Positions 53,797-63,258 of a DNA stretch of 64,000 bases are shown here, piece by piece; position 1 is the stretch's first letter; every line of letters begins with the position of its first letter. The stretch is from NCBI GenBank assembly GCA_944472135.2, contig OX235263.1:3207517-3271516 (forward strand), read 5' to 3'. A model generated the notes under the pieces. The model searched no databases. It saw only the letters and a list, made by a program, of their open reading frames with translations, and was not told where the DNA came from. Source of the stretch: Trichobilharzia regenti. Lineage: Eukaryota; Platyhelminthes; Trematoda; Strigeidida; Schistosomatidae. A program made the translations under genes and the position numbers.

Positions 53797-54714
53797 ATGG
53801 CAAACTACCCTGAAGATGCTCTTCCCAAGCTTTTTCCGGAGGAATGTGCCTCCACATTACCAAGCATCCCGCCACTTCCTCGCCCACCCATGTTCCAGCT
53901 CTCCTTAGACTATCCACGTTGGAAGAAACGCATGCAGGCGTACCTCGACATTGCTCCCGCGAGCCACCATTTCATCCACGTCCTCAACAGTCTGTCCGAC
54001 GACGCCTACGCTCGAGCTGATGCGGCTGGGTTCAGCAACACCAACTCCATGCGCACCAACTGGGAGATACTAGACCAATGTTTCGACTTGGGGCAGAGCT
54101 CGCAACTCACCATGCTCAGATTCTACTCCCGTCGACAATTATCAGGGGAGAGTTTCCTGGACTATCTCCATGCCCTCCAGCTCCTGGCAGCTGGTCTTGA
54201 CTGCCACAAAGACCTCCCCAGCCGAGATCAGGCAGTATGCACACGCTTCGTCGAGGGAATGATGCCAGGTGAACTGCGCACACACCTACGACGTCAGCTC
54301 CCAACCAGCACAGTCGAACTACAGCGAATTATCCTCCGTTTCATGGACGCGGAGAACGATTACACGCCTACACCCAGCAGCTCTCGATATCCACGGCCAA
54401 CAGCAGCCACCGTGACTCCCGCCCGCAGTGACCGTTCCAGAAGCCGATGGCGTTCAAATGAGGATGCTACGCGTGGATGTTACTACTACCACCGTTACGC
54501 AAAGAAGGCCCGCAAGTGCGGGCACAACCGTCAGCCCGACCGCAGTAAGTCCTATATTTTTAACCTGTCTACATATTCTCGGTCACAGCAACCTTTGATG
54601 TTATGGGGATATATTAATGGCGTACCCTCTAAAGTTCTCTTAGATACTGGTGCGTCAGTTTCGTTTGTAAAGGCGGCCTTCCTTCGACGCGTGCCCCAGC
54701 ACTCACCCCCAGTA
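53797..54714 (+). pseudogene. Gypsy gag-protease, cut by RTE insertion
   Basis: Starts MANYPEDALPKLFPEE. Gag capsid-like region (WKKRMQAYLDIAPASHHF, FLDYLHALQLLA, FVEGMMPGELRTHLRRQLP), then a basic segment and an unusual knuckle CYYYHRYAKKARKCGHNR, the C-x3-H spacing seen in CsRn1/Boudicca-type elements rather than classic CCHC. Protease motif LLDTGASVSFV follows. Reading stops where the RTE element enters in the protease region; it continues at 58,266. Confidence 0.8.
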
Positions 54715-57700
54715 TTATTATTATTATTGTATCCTTTAGTTCCTAGAGGAACATAGGGCTTCAGCTGCGCACCTCCATTGACTTCGGTTTTCTGACAACT
54801 TTTTCAACCTGCTCCAGGTCTGTCCACATGCTTTCATCTCCTCCTCGCATGACCTCCTCCAAGTCACCCTTGGACGACCAACTCGCCGCCTCCCTTTCGG
54901 GTTCCACTCGAGGGCTTGTCTAGTGATGTCACTTGATGGTTTCCTCAGCGTATGGCCAATCCATCTCCATTTCTTTCTGCCTATTTGTTTCACAATCGGT
55001 TCCTGATTGGTTCGCTCCCAGAGATCCCTGTTGCTGATCTTTTCTGGCCATCTGATCTTGAGTATTGAGCGGAGACAGTTGTTAATGAAGGTTTGAAGTT
55101 TGTTTGAGATGCTCTTTATGACTCGCCAAGTCTCTGATCCGTATAGTAGCACTGACTTCACATTGGAGTTGAAAATCCGGATCTTATTTTTGATGCTGAT
55201 TGCTGTTGACCTCCACACAGATTTGAGAGTAATGAAAGCTTGTCTTGCTTTTCCGATTCTGGCTTTGATGTCCTCGTCAGTTCCGCCTGTAGTTGAGACG
55301 ATGCTTCCCAGGTAGGTGAAGGAGGTTGTTTCTTTCAGGTTCTTCCCATTTATGCTTATTGTGGTCTGTTGTTGTTGTTGCTGTTGATGTTGGCTAGGAA
55401 TCTTCATCATCTCTGTTTTATCTATGTTCACGTGAAGTCCTATCTTTGATGCTTCTTCTGCCAACTTGTTACTTTTCACTTGCATATCTTCCAGTTTATG
55501 GGAAATCAGACATATATCATCGGCGAAATCCAGATCCTCCAAGTCTTTTGTGTCAGTCCATTTTATGCCTGTTCCCTCGTTGGTTGCCGTTGTCTGTCGC
55601 ATTATCCAATCAATTGCAATCAGGAAGATCATTGGTGATAGTAGACAGCCTTGCCTCACTCCCGTCCTCACTTCGAAGGCTTCCGTAAGTTTCCCGTTGT
55701 GGATTACTTGGCATGCAGCATTGTCGTATAACTGTTGGATGAGGTGTATAATTGTCGATGGGACCCCGTAGTAGCGAAGTAGTTTCCAAATGACCTCTCG
55801 ATCGACGCTGTCGAAGGCCTTTTCAAAGTCGATGAAGTTGAGATAGAGAGGTGACTGCCATTCCAAGCTTTGTTCAATGATGATCCGTAGAGTGGCGATT
55901 TGATCAATACATGATTTGTTTCTCCTGAATCCAGCCTGTTCCGGACGAAGTTTTTCATCTAGGGCTTGTTTGATTCTCTCCAGGATGATGCGACTTAGTA
56001 TCTTGCTTGGAATGGACAGAAGCATAATTCCACGCCAGTTTTTACATTGACTTAAGTCTCCTTTCTTTGGAAGTTTGAATAAGTAACTGTTCTTCCAATC
56101 CTCGGGTACTTTGCCCTCTTTCCACACCTTCTCCAGTAGTGGTGTCATCAAGTCCGCTGTTGTCTCTGGGTCTATTTTCAAAGCCTCTGCTGGGATTCCA
56201 TCTGGTCCCGGTGTTTTCCCAGTTTTAAGCATCTTGATTGCATTCAGGACTTCTGATTTCGTCGGGGGGTCAGTGTTCACTGGTAGTTCTGCTTCCGTTG
56301 TTGGTATTGCTGGACGTGTTGTAGGTGGCGGACGATTTAGAAGTCTTTTGAAGTGTTCAACCCAGTGCTTTCTCTGTTCCACCTCTTTGGTGATTGACTT
56401 TCCATTGTCGTCCTTTATTGGCTTAATCTGTGTCGAACGTTTGCCCGAAAGGTTCCTAGTTGTTTGGTAGAGTGTGGCGAGGTCTCCTTTGCCTGCAGCT
56501 TGTTCTGCTTCGTTTGCCATGGTTTCATAATATTTTCTTTTGTCTTCCCTGGCACTTTTCTTCACTCTTTTGTTCAGTGTATTGTAGCTTGCATTCAGCT
56601 CCTGTTTTTGTTGCTCGTCCGTGCACTGGATAATCTTTTGCTTCACTGTCCTTCTCTCTTCTATTAGTTTCCAAGTGTCCGTAGTGAGCCACTGTTTGTC
56701 CTGTCTCTTTTTTCTGCCTAGAATTTCTATGCAGGTTTGGCTCCACACCGTTTTCAAGTTGTTCCAGTGCTTTTCAACGCCGACCTCTTCGCTAGTGTTG
56801 ATTTGTGTCTCGGCTTTGTCCTTTATGCTTGCAATGAAGATGTCCTTTGTAGCCTGGTCCTTCAGCTTTTGAGTGTTGAACTTGGCTTGTGGTCTATCTG
56901 CAGCTCCTGATTCCCTGAAAGCTTTTAATTTGATTTGGATTGTCCCTTGTACGAGATAGTGGTCTGAGCCAACGTCTGCTCCTCTTCTTGCTTTTGTGTC
57001 CAGTAGGCTGCGCCTCCACTTCCTTGAGATTGAGATGAAGTCGATTTGGTTTTTGGTTTGCCCGTCTGGTGACACCCATGTAGCCTTGTGGATATCTTTG
57101 TGCTTGTATACACTGCCACCAATCACCAGTTCGTTGAAGGCGCAGAAGTCGGCGAAGAGTTCTCCGTTTTCATTCATTTCTCCTAGAGCTTCTCTACCCA
57201 TGATGAGTTCCCTTCCCGTATTGTCTGGTCCCAGTTTGGCGTTCATGTCTCCCATTAGTATTTTCATGTCGCCAGCTGGAGTATTGTCCATTGTTGCCTG
57301 TAGTTGCCTGTAGAATTCTTCTTTCTTCTCGAGGTCTGCGTTGTTTGTGGGTGCATAACATTGTATGATTGACACTTTCCTTCCTTTGGAGTTGAACCTG
57401 GCGGTCATTATCCTGGACGAAATCGCCTCCCATTGTATCAGGGCTTTCGTTGCCGTTGGTGACATCATGATAGCCACGCCCTCGGTGTGCGTGTGGTTAT
57501 CTTCTGGGTGACCGGAGTAGATCACTGACTCACCTGTTGACAATTTGGTGAGTCCACTCCCATTCCATCTGCTCTCACATATTCCCAGCACTTGTATTCC
57601 GTATCTTTTCATCTCGTTGGCGATCTGGGCAGCTTTCCAGTCTCGTACATAGTTCGGACGTTCCATGTTCCTACACAGACTTTTTCTTTTGGTGCAAGGA

Positions 57701-58251
57701 GGTTCAACATACTGAAGTTTCTTTAGCAATTTTTGTTTACAGGGTGGGGTTGCTAGCCTCACGCCTGAGAAAAGAATGATTACATTAAGTAAAAGTTTAG
57801 AGAGAAGCAACTTTTTGGGTTGCTCCCCTCAAAATCAGAAAATAACGGACAAACAATGAGAACAACATCAACAAAGGAAACAGTTCACAGAAAAAAGGGC
57901 AAAAAGCGACGACAACTATACAATAAGACAACATGCAATATAGTTCAGTACATTTAACTAAAATGATATCTTAACCATAAACTCACTGACTTGGAGCAAC
58001 TTGAACATATAAATCCAACAATATATACAATTATAGATGTGTTTATGTTTAAAAATTCCACAAATCCAAACAGTGAGTTATGTGTATTATCTGTCAATAA
58101 GATTGTATTTTTTGGATTCAGTGTTCGAAAGGTTAATAATTGTGATAATTTCCGCAAACACTTTGCATAAAATTTTAGAGTAATAAGAGATTTTATTTAT
58201 GACCAAAATGTAGCGTAATAGTCGAAAAGCGCGCCACAATTTATTCCCCCA
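54715..58251 (-). mobile_element. Full-length RTE-type non-LTR retrotransposon
   Basis: 3,537-bp insertion in the gypsy protease with a perfect 14-bp TSD ACTCACCCCCAGTA (54,701-54,714 and 58,252-58,265). Minus orientation: about 440-bp 5' region, one ORF (57,810-54,736), a very short 3' UTR and an (ATA/TAA)n tail at 54,715-54,730. This family differs clearly from the SR2-like copies and would fit the SR3/Perere-3 group of schistosomes (from memory). Confidence 0.9.
54736..57810 (-). CDS. RTE endonuclease-reverse transcriptase (1,024 aa, one N-terminal frameshift)
   Basis: Endonuclease: GICESRWNGSG (catalytic Glu), IQCYAPTNNADLEKK, MGDMNAKLG, QIDFISISRKW, GSDHYLVQGT. RT: KTPGPDGIPAEALK, LFKLPKKGDLSQCKNWRGIM, QAGFRRNKSCIDQI, NFIDFEKAFDSVDR, RTGVRQGCLLSPMIF, DFADDICLIS (FADD active site), VLLYGSETWRV, WRWIGHTLRK. 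The conserved endonuclease start GTWNVRTM is present just upstream in another frame, and a 1-nt loss at about 57,631-57,637 explains the switch, so the first ~50 residues shown by the open frame are probably not native. Otherwise open throughout. Confidence 0.88.
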   Translation of the reverse strand: MLLSKLLLNVIILFSGVRLATPPCKQKLLKKLQYVEPPCTKRKSLCRNMERPNYVRDWKAAQIANEMKRYGIQVLGICESRWNGSGLTKLSTGESVIYSGHPEDNHTHTEGVAIMMSPTATKALIQWEAISSRIMTARFNSKGRKVSIIQCYAPTNNADLEKKEEFYRQLQATMDNTPAGDMKILMGDMNAKLGPDNTGRELIMGREALGEMNENGELFADFCAFNELVIGGSVYKHKDIHKATWVSPDGQTKNQIDFISISRKWRRSLLDTKARRGADVGSDHYLVQGTIQIKLKAFRESGAADRPQAKFNTQKLKDQATKDIFIASIKDKAETQINTSEEVGVEKHWNNLKTVWSQTCIEILGRKKRQDKQWLTTDTWKLIEERRTVKQKIIQCTDEQQKQELNASYNTLNKRVKKSAREDKRKYYETMANEAEQAAGKGDLATLYQTTRNLSGKRSTQIKPIKDDNGKSITKEVEQRKHWVEHFKRLLNRPPPTTRPAIPTTEAELPVNTDPPTKSEVLNAIKMLKTGKTPGPDGIPAEALKIDPETTADLMTPLLEKVWKEGKVPEDWKNSYLFKLPKKGDLSQCKNWRGIMLLSIPSKILSRIILERIKQALDEKLRPEQAGFRRNKSCIDQIATLRIIIEQSLEWQSPLYLNFIDFEKAFDSVDREVIWKLLRYYGVPSTIIHLIQQLYDNAACQVIHNGKLTEAFEVRTGVRQGCLLSPMIFLIAIDWIMRQTTATNEGTGIKWTDTKDLEDLDFADDICLISHKLEDMQVKSNKLAEEASKIGLHVNIDKTEMMKIPSQHQQQQQQQTTISINGKNLKETTSFTYLGSIVSTTGGTDEDIKARIGKARQAFITLKSVWRSTAISIKNKIRIFNSNVKSVLLYGSETWRVIKSISNKLQTFINNCLRSILKIRWPEKISNRDLWERTNQEPIVKQIGRKKWRWIGHTLRKPSSDITRQALEWNPKGRRRVGRPRVTWRRSCEEEMKACGQTWSRLKKLSENRSQWRCAAEALCSSRN

Positions 58252-58265
58252 ACTCACCCCCAGTA

Positions 58266-60712
58266 ACCGCAAATAATATCTTGACTATGGCTAACGGCGC
58301 TAAATTGGAAGCTCGATCTGCTACGGGTCTACAGCTGCGCCTGGGAGACTTAAATGTGCATCATCGGTTCCTTATCTGTACGCAAATAACATGGGATCTT
58401 ATCCTCGGAGTAGACTTCCTGACGTCCCACCAAACCCTGATAGATATTCCCAATTCTCGCGTCACAATTGACTCTGTCCCTGTAGCATTATATAGCCCCC
58501 AACAGCAGACCTCTCCGGTGTCAAGGGTACCAATATCTACCACCTTAAATCAAATTTCGGTTGACCCATCCGCTCCTGAGCCTCTCCAAGAGCGAATGCT
58601 AGAATTAGTTGGTGAATACGCGGATGTTTGATGATGGGGTTAACCCAGGACGAACTGGAGTGGTCAAGCACCGTATTGATACCGGCAGCCATCCGCCTTT
58701 GCGCCAGCTACCCAGACGCATTCCGGTGCATTATCAGCCCCAACTAGAGCGTTTGCTACAGGACATGCTGGATAAAAAGATCATCGTACCTTCCTCGTCC
58801 CCATGGGCGTCACCTATTGTGTTAGTTAAGAGAAAAGATGGATCCCTCCGTATGTGTATCGACTACCGCAGGTTGAACGCCGTGACGAGACGTGATTCCT
58901 TCCAGATCCCTCGCATTGACTCTACTCTCGACGCATTGAGTGGCTCGAAATGGTTCTCCACGTTAGATTTAGCATCTGGGTACTGGCAAGGTGAGGTACA
59001 CCCTGACGACTGCCCAAAGACTGCCTTCATCCTTCCGACTGGGTTGTATGAATTTCGCACCATGCCCTTTGGTTTGTGTAATACCCCCGCCACTTTTCAA
59101 CGGCTGATGCAAGTTGTCCTAGATAGGTTAGTTCCACAACAATGTTTAATATATCTTGATGACATCGTTGTCCACGGAAAATCCCCAGAAGAACACATAG
59201 ATAACCTACGTACGGTCTTTAAACGCTTACGCACGGCGGGCTTAAAGTTGAAACCGTCTAAGTGTACCTTTCTTCAGCGAGAAGTTATTTTCTTGGGTCA
59301 CCGCATTTCCCCAGATGGCATCCAGACAGATCCAGCGAAAACTCGCCTCATCGCCGACTGGGCCGTACCTCAGTGTAGTAAAGACGTTCGCAGCTTCTTG
59401 GGTTTCGCGTCGTACTATCGTCGCTTCGTCCCCGCGTTCGCCACCCTAGCATCACCCCTACATCGCTTAACGGAACAGGGTCGAAAATTTTTATGGACTA
59501 GTGAGTGTCAAGATGCCTTAACGAGTTGAAGAACGCCTCACGTCATCACCCACCTCGCATTTCCTGACACGTCTCCATCGGCTGGCTCCTTCATTTTAGA
59601 TACTGATGCAAGTGCCACTGCCATTGGCGCCGTTCTCTCCCAAGTGGCACCCGATGGTCGAGAACGGCTTGTTGCATATGCCAGCCGTAAGCTTGACAAA
59701 CGTGAAACCCGGTACTCCACGACACGCCGAGAGATGCTGGCTCTCGTTCATTTTCTCAAATACTTCCGTCATTATCTTCTTGGGCGCCCATTTCGAGCAC
59801 GCACTGCCCATCGTGCCCTGCAGTGGCTGCAAACCTTTCGCGAACCTGAAGGCCAGGTTGTTCGCTGGCGGGAACGGTTGCAGGAGTTTGATTTTACCTG
59901 TGAGTACCGACCTGGTCCGCGCCACGCTAACGCCGACGCCGTTTCCCGTCTGCCATCTGATGTTTCCACGGTGAATGCTATATTAAATACAGGTCTAGAT
60001 GTTGATTGGGCAGCACTGCAGGCGTCTGACGCCGATATTCAACTTGTCTACTCCCGACAGCTTCACGGGAACGATAAACCGTCGAATAAAGAACTACAGA
60101 GTCTGTCTGATGCAACCAAATGCATCTGCGGTAAGTGGGGGATACTACGCCTGATTGATAACGTTTTGTATATAGTCGAACCGCCATCATCGCCTTGCCT
60201 TCTCGTGCCACGTTTGAAAGTCCCGGAGGTGATACATCTTGTACACCAGCAACTGGGTTACGCTGGCCAACGAAAAACCGAGCACGCCGTCCGTCAACGC
60301 TTTTGGTGGCCACTTCTTCACCACGACGTCACTGAATTTCGCCGCAACTGTGCTACGTGTGCGCAGATTAAACAGCCCAAAGCATCCCCCGAGCACCGTT
60401 AGTACCGATGCTTACCGAGGCGCCTAATCACCGAGTTGGGATAGACGTAATGGGGCCAATAACAACGTCGAGACGCGGCAATCGATACATACTTGTCAAG
60501 GTCGATTACTTCACATAGTGGTGCGAAGCCGTCCCCTTGCGACAACAAGATGCCTTGACGATTGGCCGCGCGTTCATAGACAACTGGGTGTCCCGTTTTG
60601 GTGCCCCTCTTTATCTACACTCTGACCAGGGCGCTGCATTCGAGAGTCATCTTCTTGCTCACATCTGCAATACCTTTGGCATCCGGAAGACCCATACTAC
60701 GGAGACCGACTC
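58266..60712 (+). pseudogene. Gypsy pol (protease end, RT, RNase H, integrase), decayed
   Basis: Resumes with HHRFLICTQITWDLILGVDF. RT (58,609-59,529): GVVKHRIDTG, SPIVLVKRKDGSLRMCIDYR, FSTLDLASGYWQ, MPFGLCNTPATFQ, LIYLDDIVVHG (YLDD), FLGFASYYRRF. Breaks: frameshift near 58,625 and another near 59,530. RNase H (59,580-59,960): DTDASATAIG, TRREMLALV, but the usual TDH reads TAH, losing a catalytic Asp. Integrase zinc domain lacks its second His (GYAG); stops at 60,400 and near 60,517; core shows GIDVMGP and HSDQGAAFES, then ends before the catalytic Glu. Clearly dead. Confidence 0.85.
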
Positions 60713-61419
60713 GACCCAAATGAGGATTACTGCTAATGTGTCTGTAAGTGTGTCTAAATGGACTGCTACTTTTTCCAGGCCCAAAGTAAGGTCATTTCTT
60801 CTTGACAATTACAATTTATGAGAAATACACCTAGGGTTATCTGTGAAGTCATTAACGAAAATCAGTTCAGATTTCCTGCCTTTTACAAGCGCAAGCCTTT
60901 TTCGAACAATCTTCCGATCCTAGGAATATTGGAATATATCAGGTTGACAACTCAGGGGTGAGACAAGCATTCACACTTTCGATAAAATTCGGGCGTAATG
61001 CATTAGTTTAAGTCTTTTGAATTATTCCGTCGTAATTTCCATATCGCACACATCTAAATTGTTGTAACTTAATATCTACTCACTAGTTTACATGCAGCCA
61101 CAGTTAACCTATAGCAAGGGGACAAATTAATTATAAAAAGTACACAATTTCGTATCATTATACGTCTTTGAAGACTTCCCTTCTCCCCAAGTCCCTTTTT
61201 TGGTATCTAACAGTTGTATATTATTTGCATATGACCTAGCAGTTCACGGTTGTCAAGGTCACTGCTACTGGTAAGATTTTGGCTGTTAGTGAGGTGTGGG
61301 TGATTGGTAGATCATTGATCATTCAGCGGTCGTGTATATGTGAAGTCACGGGACATGCAAAGGCCGCACTGTTGGGGCACTACAGTAATATGACATTTCC
61401 TACTAATGTTCCTTTTCAG
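60713..61419. other. Non-genic sequence after the gypsy breakpoint
   Basis: AT-rich host-like DNA without recognisable ORFs or repeats; probably intron, given the acceptor at its end. Confidence 0.5.
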
Positions 61420-61531
61420 ATAATTTTGAGGAGACTGTTACAGTGAAAAACACGCCGGAACTGTTGCACTCATCATTTAAGGGGTTGTTATCTGAGGACA
61501 CGGAGCCTGCAAGCCAATGCAGTGTAAACGA
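61420..61531 (+). CDS. Candidate host exon, next to last of an unidentified gene
   Basis: Strong acceptor (ATGTTCCTTTTCAG) at 61,419. After 2 nt, the frame reads NFEETVTVKNTPELLHSSFK, then GLLSEDTEPASQCSVN. A donor AACGA|GTAGCC at 61,532 leaves 2 nt, which fits the 1-nt start of the exon at 61,982 and makes a Glu codon. If unspliced it would end at TAG 61,533. The peptide is Ser/Glu rich and not recognised. Confidence 0.45.
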
Positions 61532-61981
61532 GTAGCCGTTATTCATGGTTGATCTTCCCAGTGTTATGAAGCCGACAAGATAGGTTTCAGTGGATACCAC
61601 TCCTTCAAACTGTCTATCTTACGCTGACAGAATTTCAATTCGACATACCTAATTCTCGAAACCCACCTAATATGTGCACAAATAAGTTGTATATTACAGT
61701 TAATTTAAAATTTTTATTTCGGCTTGTCCTCTGTCGCTTCAACATCGATTATCCACAATCCATTACCACTTGACATGTAAGTTCAAATATTACTTGTAGG
61801 TGCCTCAGGACTGAGGAGATAGGTGCTTGTACAACTGTTTGTTCGGAAATGTTAGGGGCTATGCGGGGAAGCCAGACAGATTGGAATTACGTGTTGCTGA
61901 GACTGACGCTAGGCTTTCGCGACTCGTAGTGGCCGATCGGATGTCTCCTGTATGAATTCAAATCTTGAATTCTTTTGGCAG

Positions 61982-62111
61982 ATGGCAGCTAGACAACGAT
62001 ACTGGCATGTCTTTCTTTGAGGCGAGGCTATCCGACGATGCATGCCGTCGTAGTGTGTCTTCCGATCTTGGAACTTTGGTTGACTTCAGTGCCCCGTCGG
62101 ACATATCATGA
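61982..62111 (+). CDS. Candidate 3'-terminal host exon
   Basis: Acceptor CTTGAATTCTTTTGGCAG at 61,981; after 1 nt the frame reads WQLDNDTGMSFFEARLSDDA, then CRRSVSSDLGTLVDFSAPSD and IS before TGA at 62,109. Ser/Asp-rich with an LVDF motif that resembles clathrin- or adaptor-binding tails, which is only a loose similarity. The antisense ORF over this stretch is a shadow. Gene identity unknown; it lies 1.15 kb upstream of SAAL1 on the same strand. Confidence 0.5.
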
Positions 62112-62520
62112 ATGTTTTCCTGGAGCCAACATACAGCACACATTTTTCCTGTGCTGCTAACAAGGAGAAGAGGCAACCCAAGGACACCAAGAGACACCGT
62201 AAGTTAATTTCGTTTCTATTGTCGGTTTTAAGAACCATTAACGGTTCCCACCCACAAAGCAGTGCTTCCATCCAACGTCGGTTCCATAACGGTCGCGACA
62301 GATTGAAGTCGAGAGAAAGAAAACAGCGACGCTCCACTTGATATTTCTCTACGTTTTCTCAATTTAATTTTCCAGTCACCACCAACCAAATCGCGAAGAA
62401 GACACCAGATGAAAATGGTACAAGGATGAATGTTTCTGGTGATTTATATGGTTTTTGACATTTTTGATTTATCAAAGCATGGCATATTCTATTTTACGAG
62501 TTGATCACAGATTGATATCG
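62112..62520. other. Presumed 3' UTR and intergenic DNA
   Basis: No supported gene. A 77-aa plus ORF at 62,108-62,341 is Lys/Arg rich and lacks family features. Confidence 0.4.
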
Positions 62521-62665
62521 GTTAGAGAAGCATTGAAAACCAGGGAGTACTGGACAGCTACTGTTTCACCCTAGTTTGGGAATCATCGGCAGTATGCACC
62601 CGCTGGGATTCAAACCCAGGACCTTCCGGTTGCAAGATAAGCTCGTATACCATTCAGCAATGTTA
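62521..62665 (-). mobile_element. Sm-alpha-like SINE copy, diverged
   Basis: Minus strand: tRNA-like GCTGAATGGTATACGAGCTT and B box GGTTTGAATCC, then a hammerhead-like core. Same architecture as 15,305-15,470 but more diverged, so an older copy. Lies between the unidentified gene's last exon and SAAL1. Confidence 0.7.
62541..62600 (-). ncRNA. Degenerate hammerhead in diverged SINE
   Basis: Core on the minus strand: CCGATGA (U4 changed to C), weak stem II TTCC/GGGT around CAAACTA, GAAA, stem III, GTC. The changed core uridine and weak stem II argue against activity. Confidence 0.55.
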
Positions 62666-62952
62666 TATTCATTTGGCAAGAATATTAAATGTATATCTTG
62701 TTAAAGTCCCCTGATTTCCGATATAGTATATCTTTGAGCTGATGCCAGTATGCTATTTTTTTCGGCAGGCTTTGTACATTATAGGTTTGCCTTTATGTTG
62801 GCTATCAACTAAGTGTTCAATGTATAACCGTAGGCTTGTGTCATCCTAGGCTTTAGTCACTTGCAGAAAGTTAGGACGCATTACAGAATGATTGGGGCAA
62901 ACTTCAGGTGCACTGCATAATGTTTGAAGTAGGCTTAGAGTCATTGCCTCAT
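62666..62952. other. Intergenic DNA, nothing recognised
   Basis: No ORF, RNA gene or repeat seen. Confidence 0.5.
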
Positions 62953-63220
62953 GTCCGGAAGTGCGCCTGAAGAAATGCTATTTGGGCTAAGGCACATATT
63001 CAATAAGTGCTATCTTTGGAGTCTATCAGTGGTTTAGAAAGTGGGACGAATTACACAGAAGCTCCTCGAAGATCAGAAGCGTTTACTGACTATAAAGAAA
63101 TGAAGTTGAGGAAATCATTTTGACTTGTATTAGCTCTTAAAATGGATATTGAATATTGAGACCTACGAGCAGTTAATTAGTTTTTGGCAAGAATTAGTAT
63201 TTTACGCTACAGCGTAGTTT
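62953..63220 (+). repeat. 268-bp duplicated block in the SAAL1 5' flank
   Basis: Partner of 53,253-53,520. Ends 38 bp before the SAAL1 ATG, so it probably includes the SAAL1 promoter or 5' UTR region. Confidence 0.85.
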
Positions 63221-63248
63221 ACATGAACACTAGGTCGGCAAGGTAGTA

Positions 63249-63256
63249 ATTTGCAG
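63249..63256 (+). promoter_or_regulatory. Splice acceptor two bases before the SAAL1 ATG
   Basis: ATTTGCAG ends at 63,256 and the ATG is at 63,259. Such a placement fits either a 5' UTR intron or addition of the schistosome spliced leader. The upstream pyrimidine tract is weak. Confidence 0.35.
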
Positions 63257-63258
63257 TA

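Larger units (their letters stand above)
53657..60712 (+). mobile_element. Gypsy-like LTR retrotransposon (CsRn1/Boudicca type), decayed and interrupted
   Basis: Order: leader with an AATAAA-type signal (53,691-53,697), primer-binding-like TGGTGTCGGAGG (53,765), gag-protease, then an RTE insertion (54,715-58,251), protease end, RT, RNase H and integrase, cut off inside the integrase core at about 60,712. No full LTR was recognised on either side. Codon use is GC-richer than the surroundings. Confidence 0.85.

Noticed and set aside
61684..61782. Possible exon with donor CAT|GTAAGT at about 61,780
   Set aside because: The frame that looks protein-like has a stop between the only acceptor and the donor.
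62108..62341. 77-aa basic ORF with a possible donor GTAAGT inside
   Set aside because: No acceptor or conserved content; lies in the presumed 3' flank of the upstream gene.
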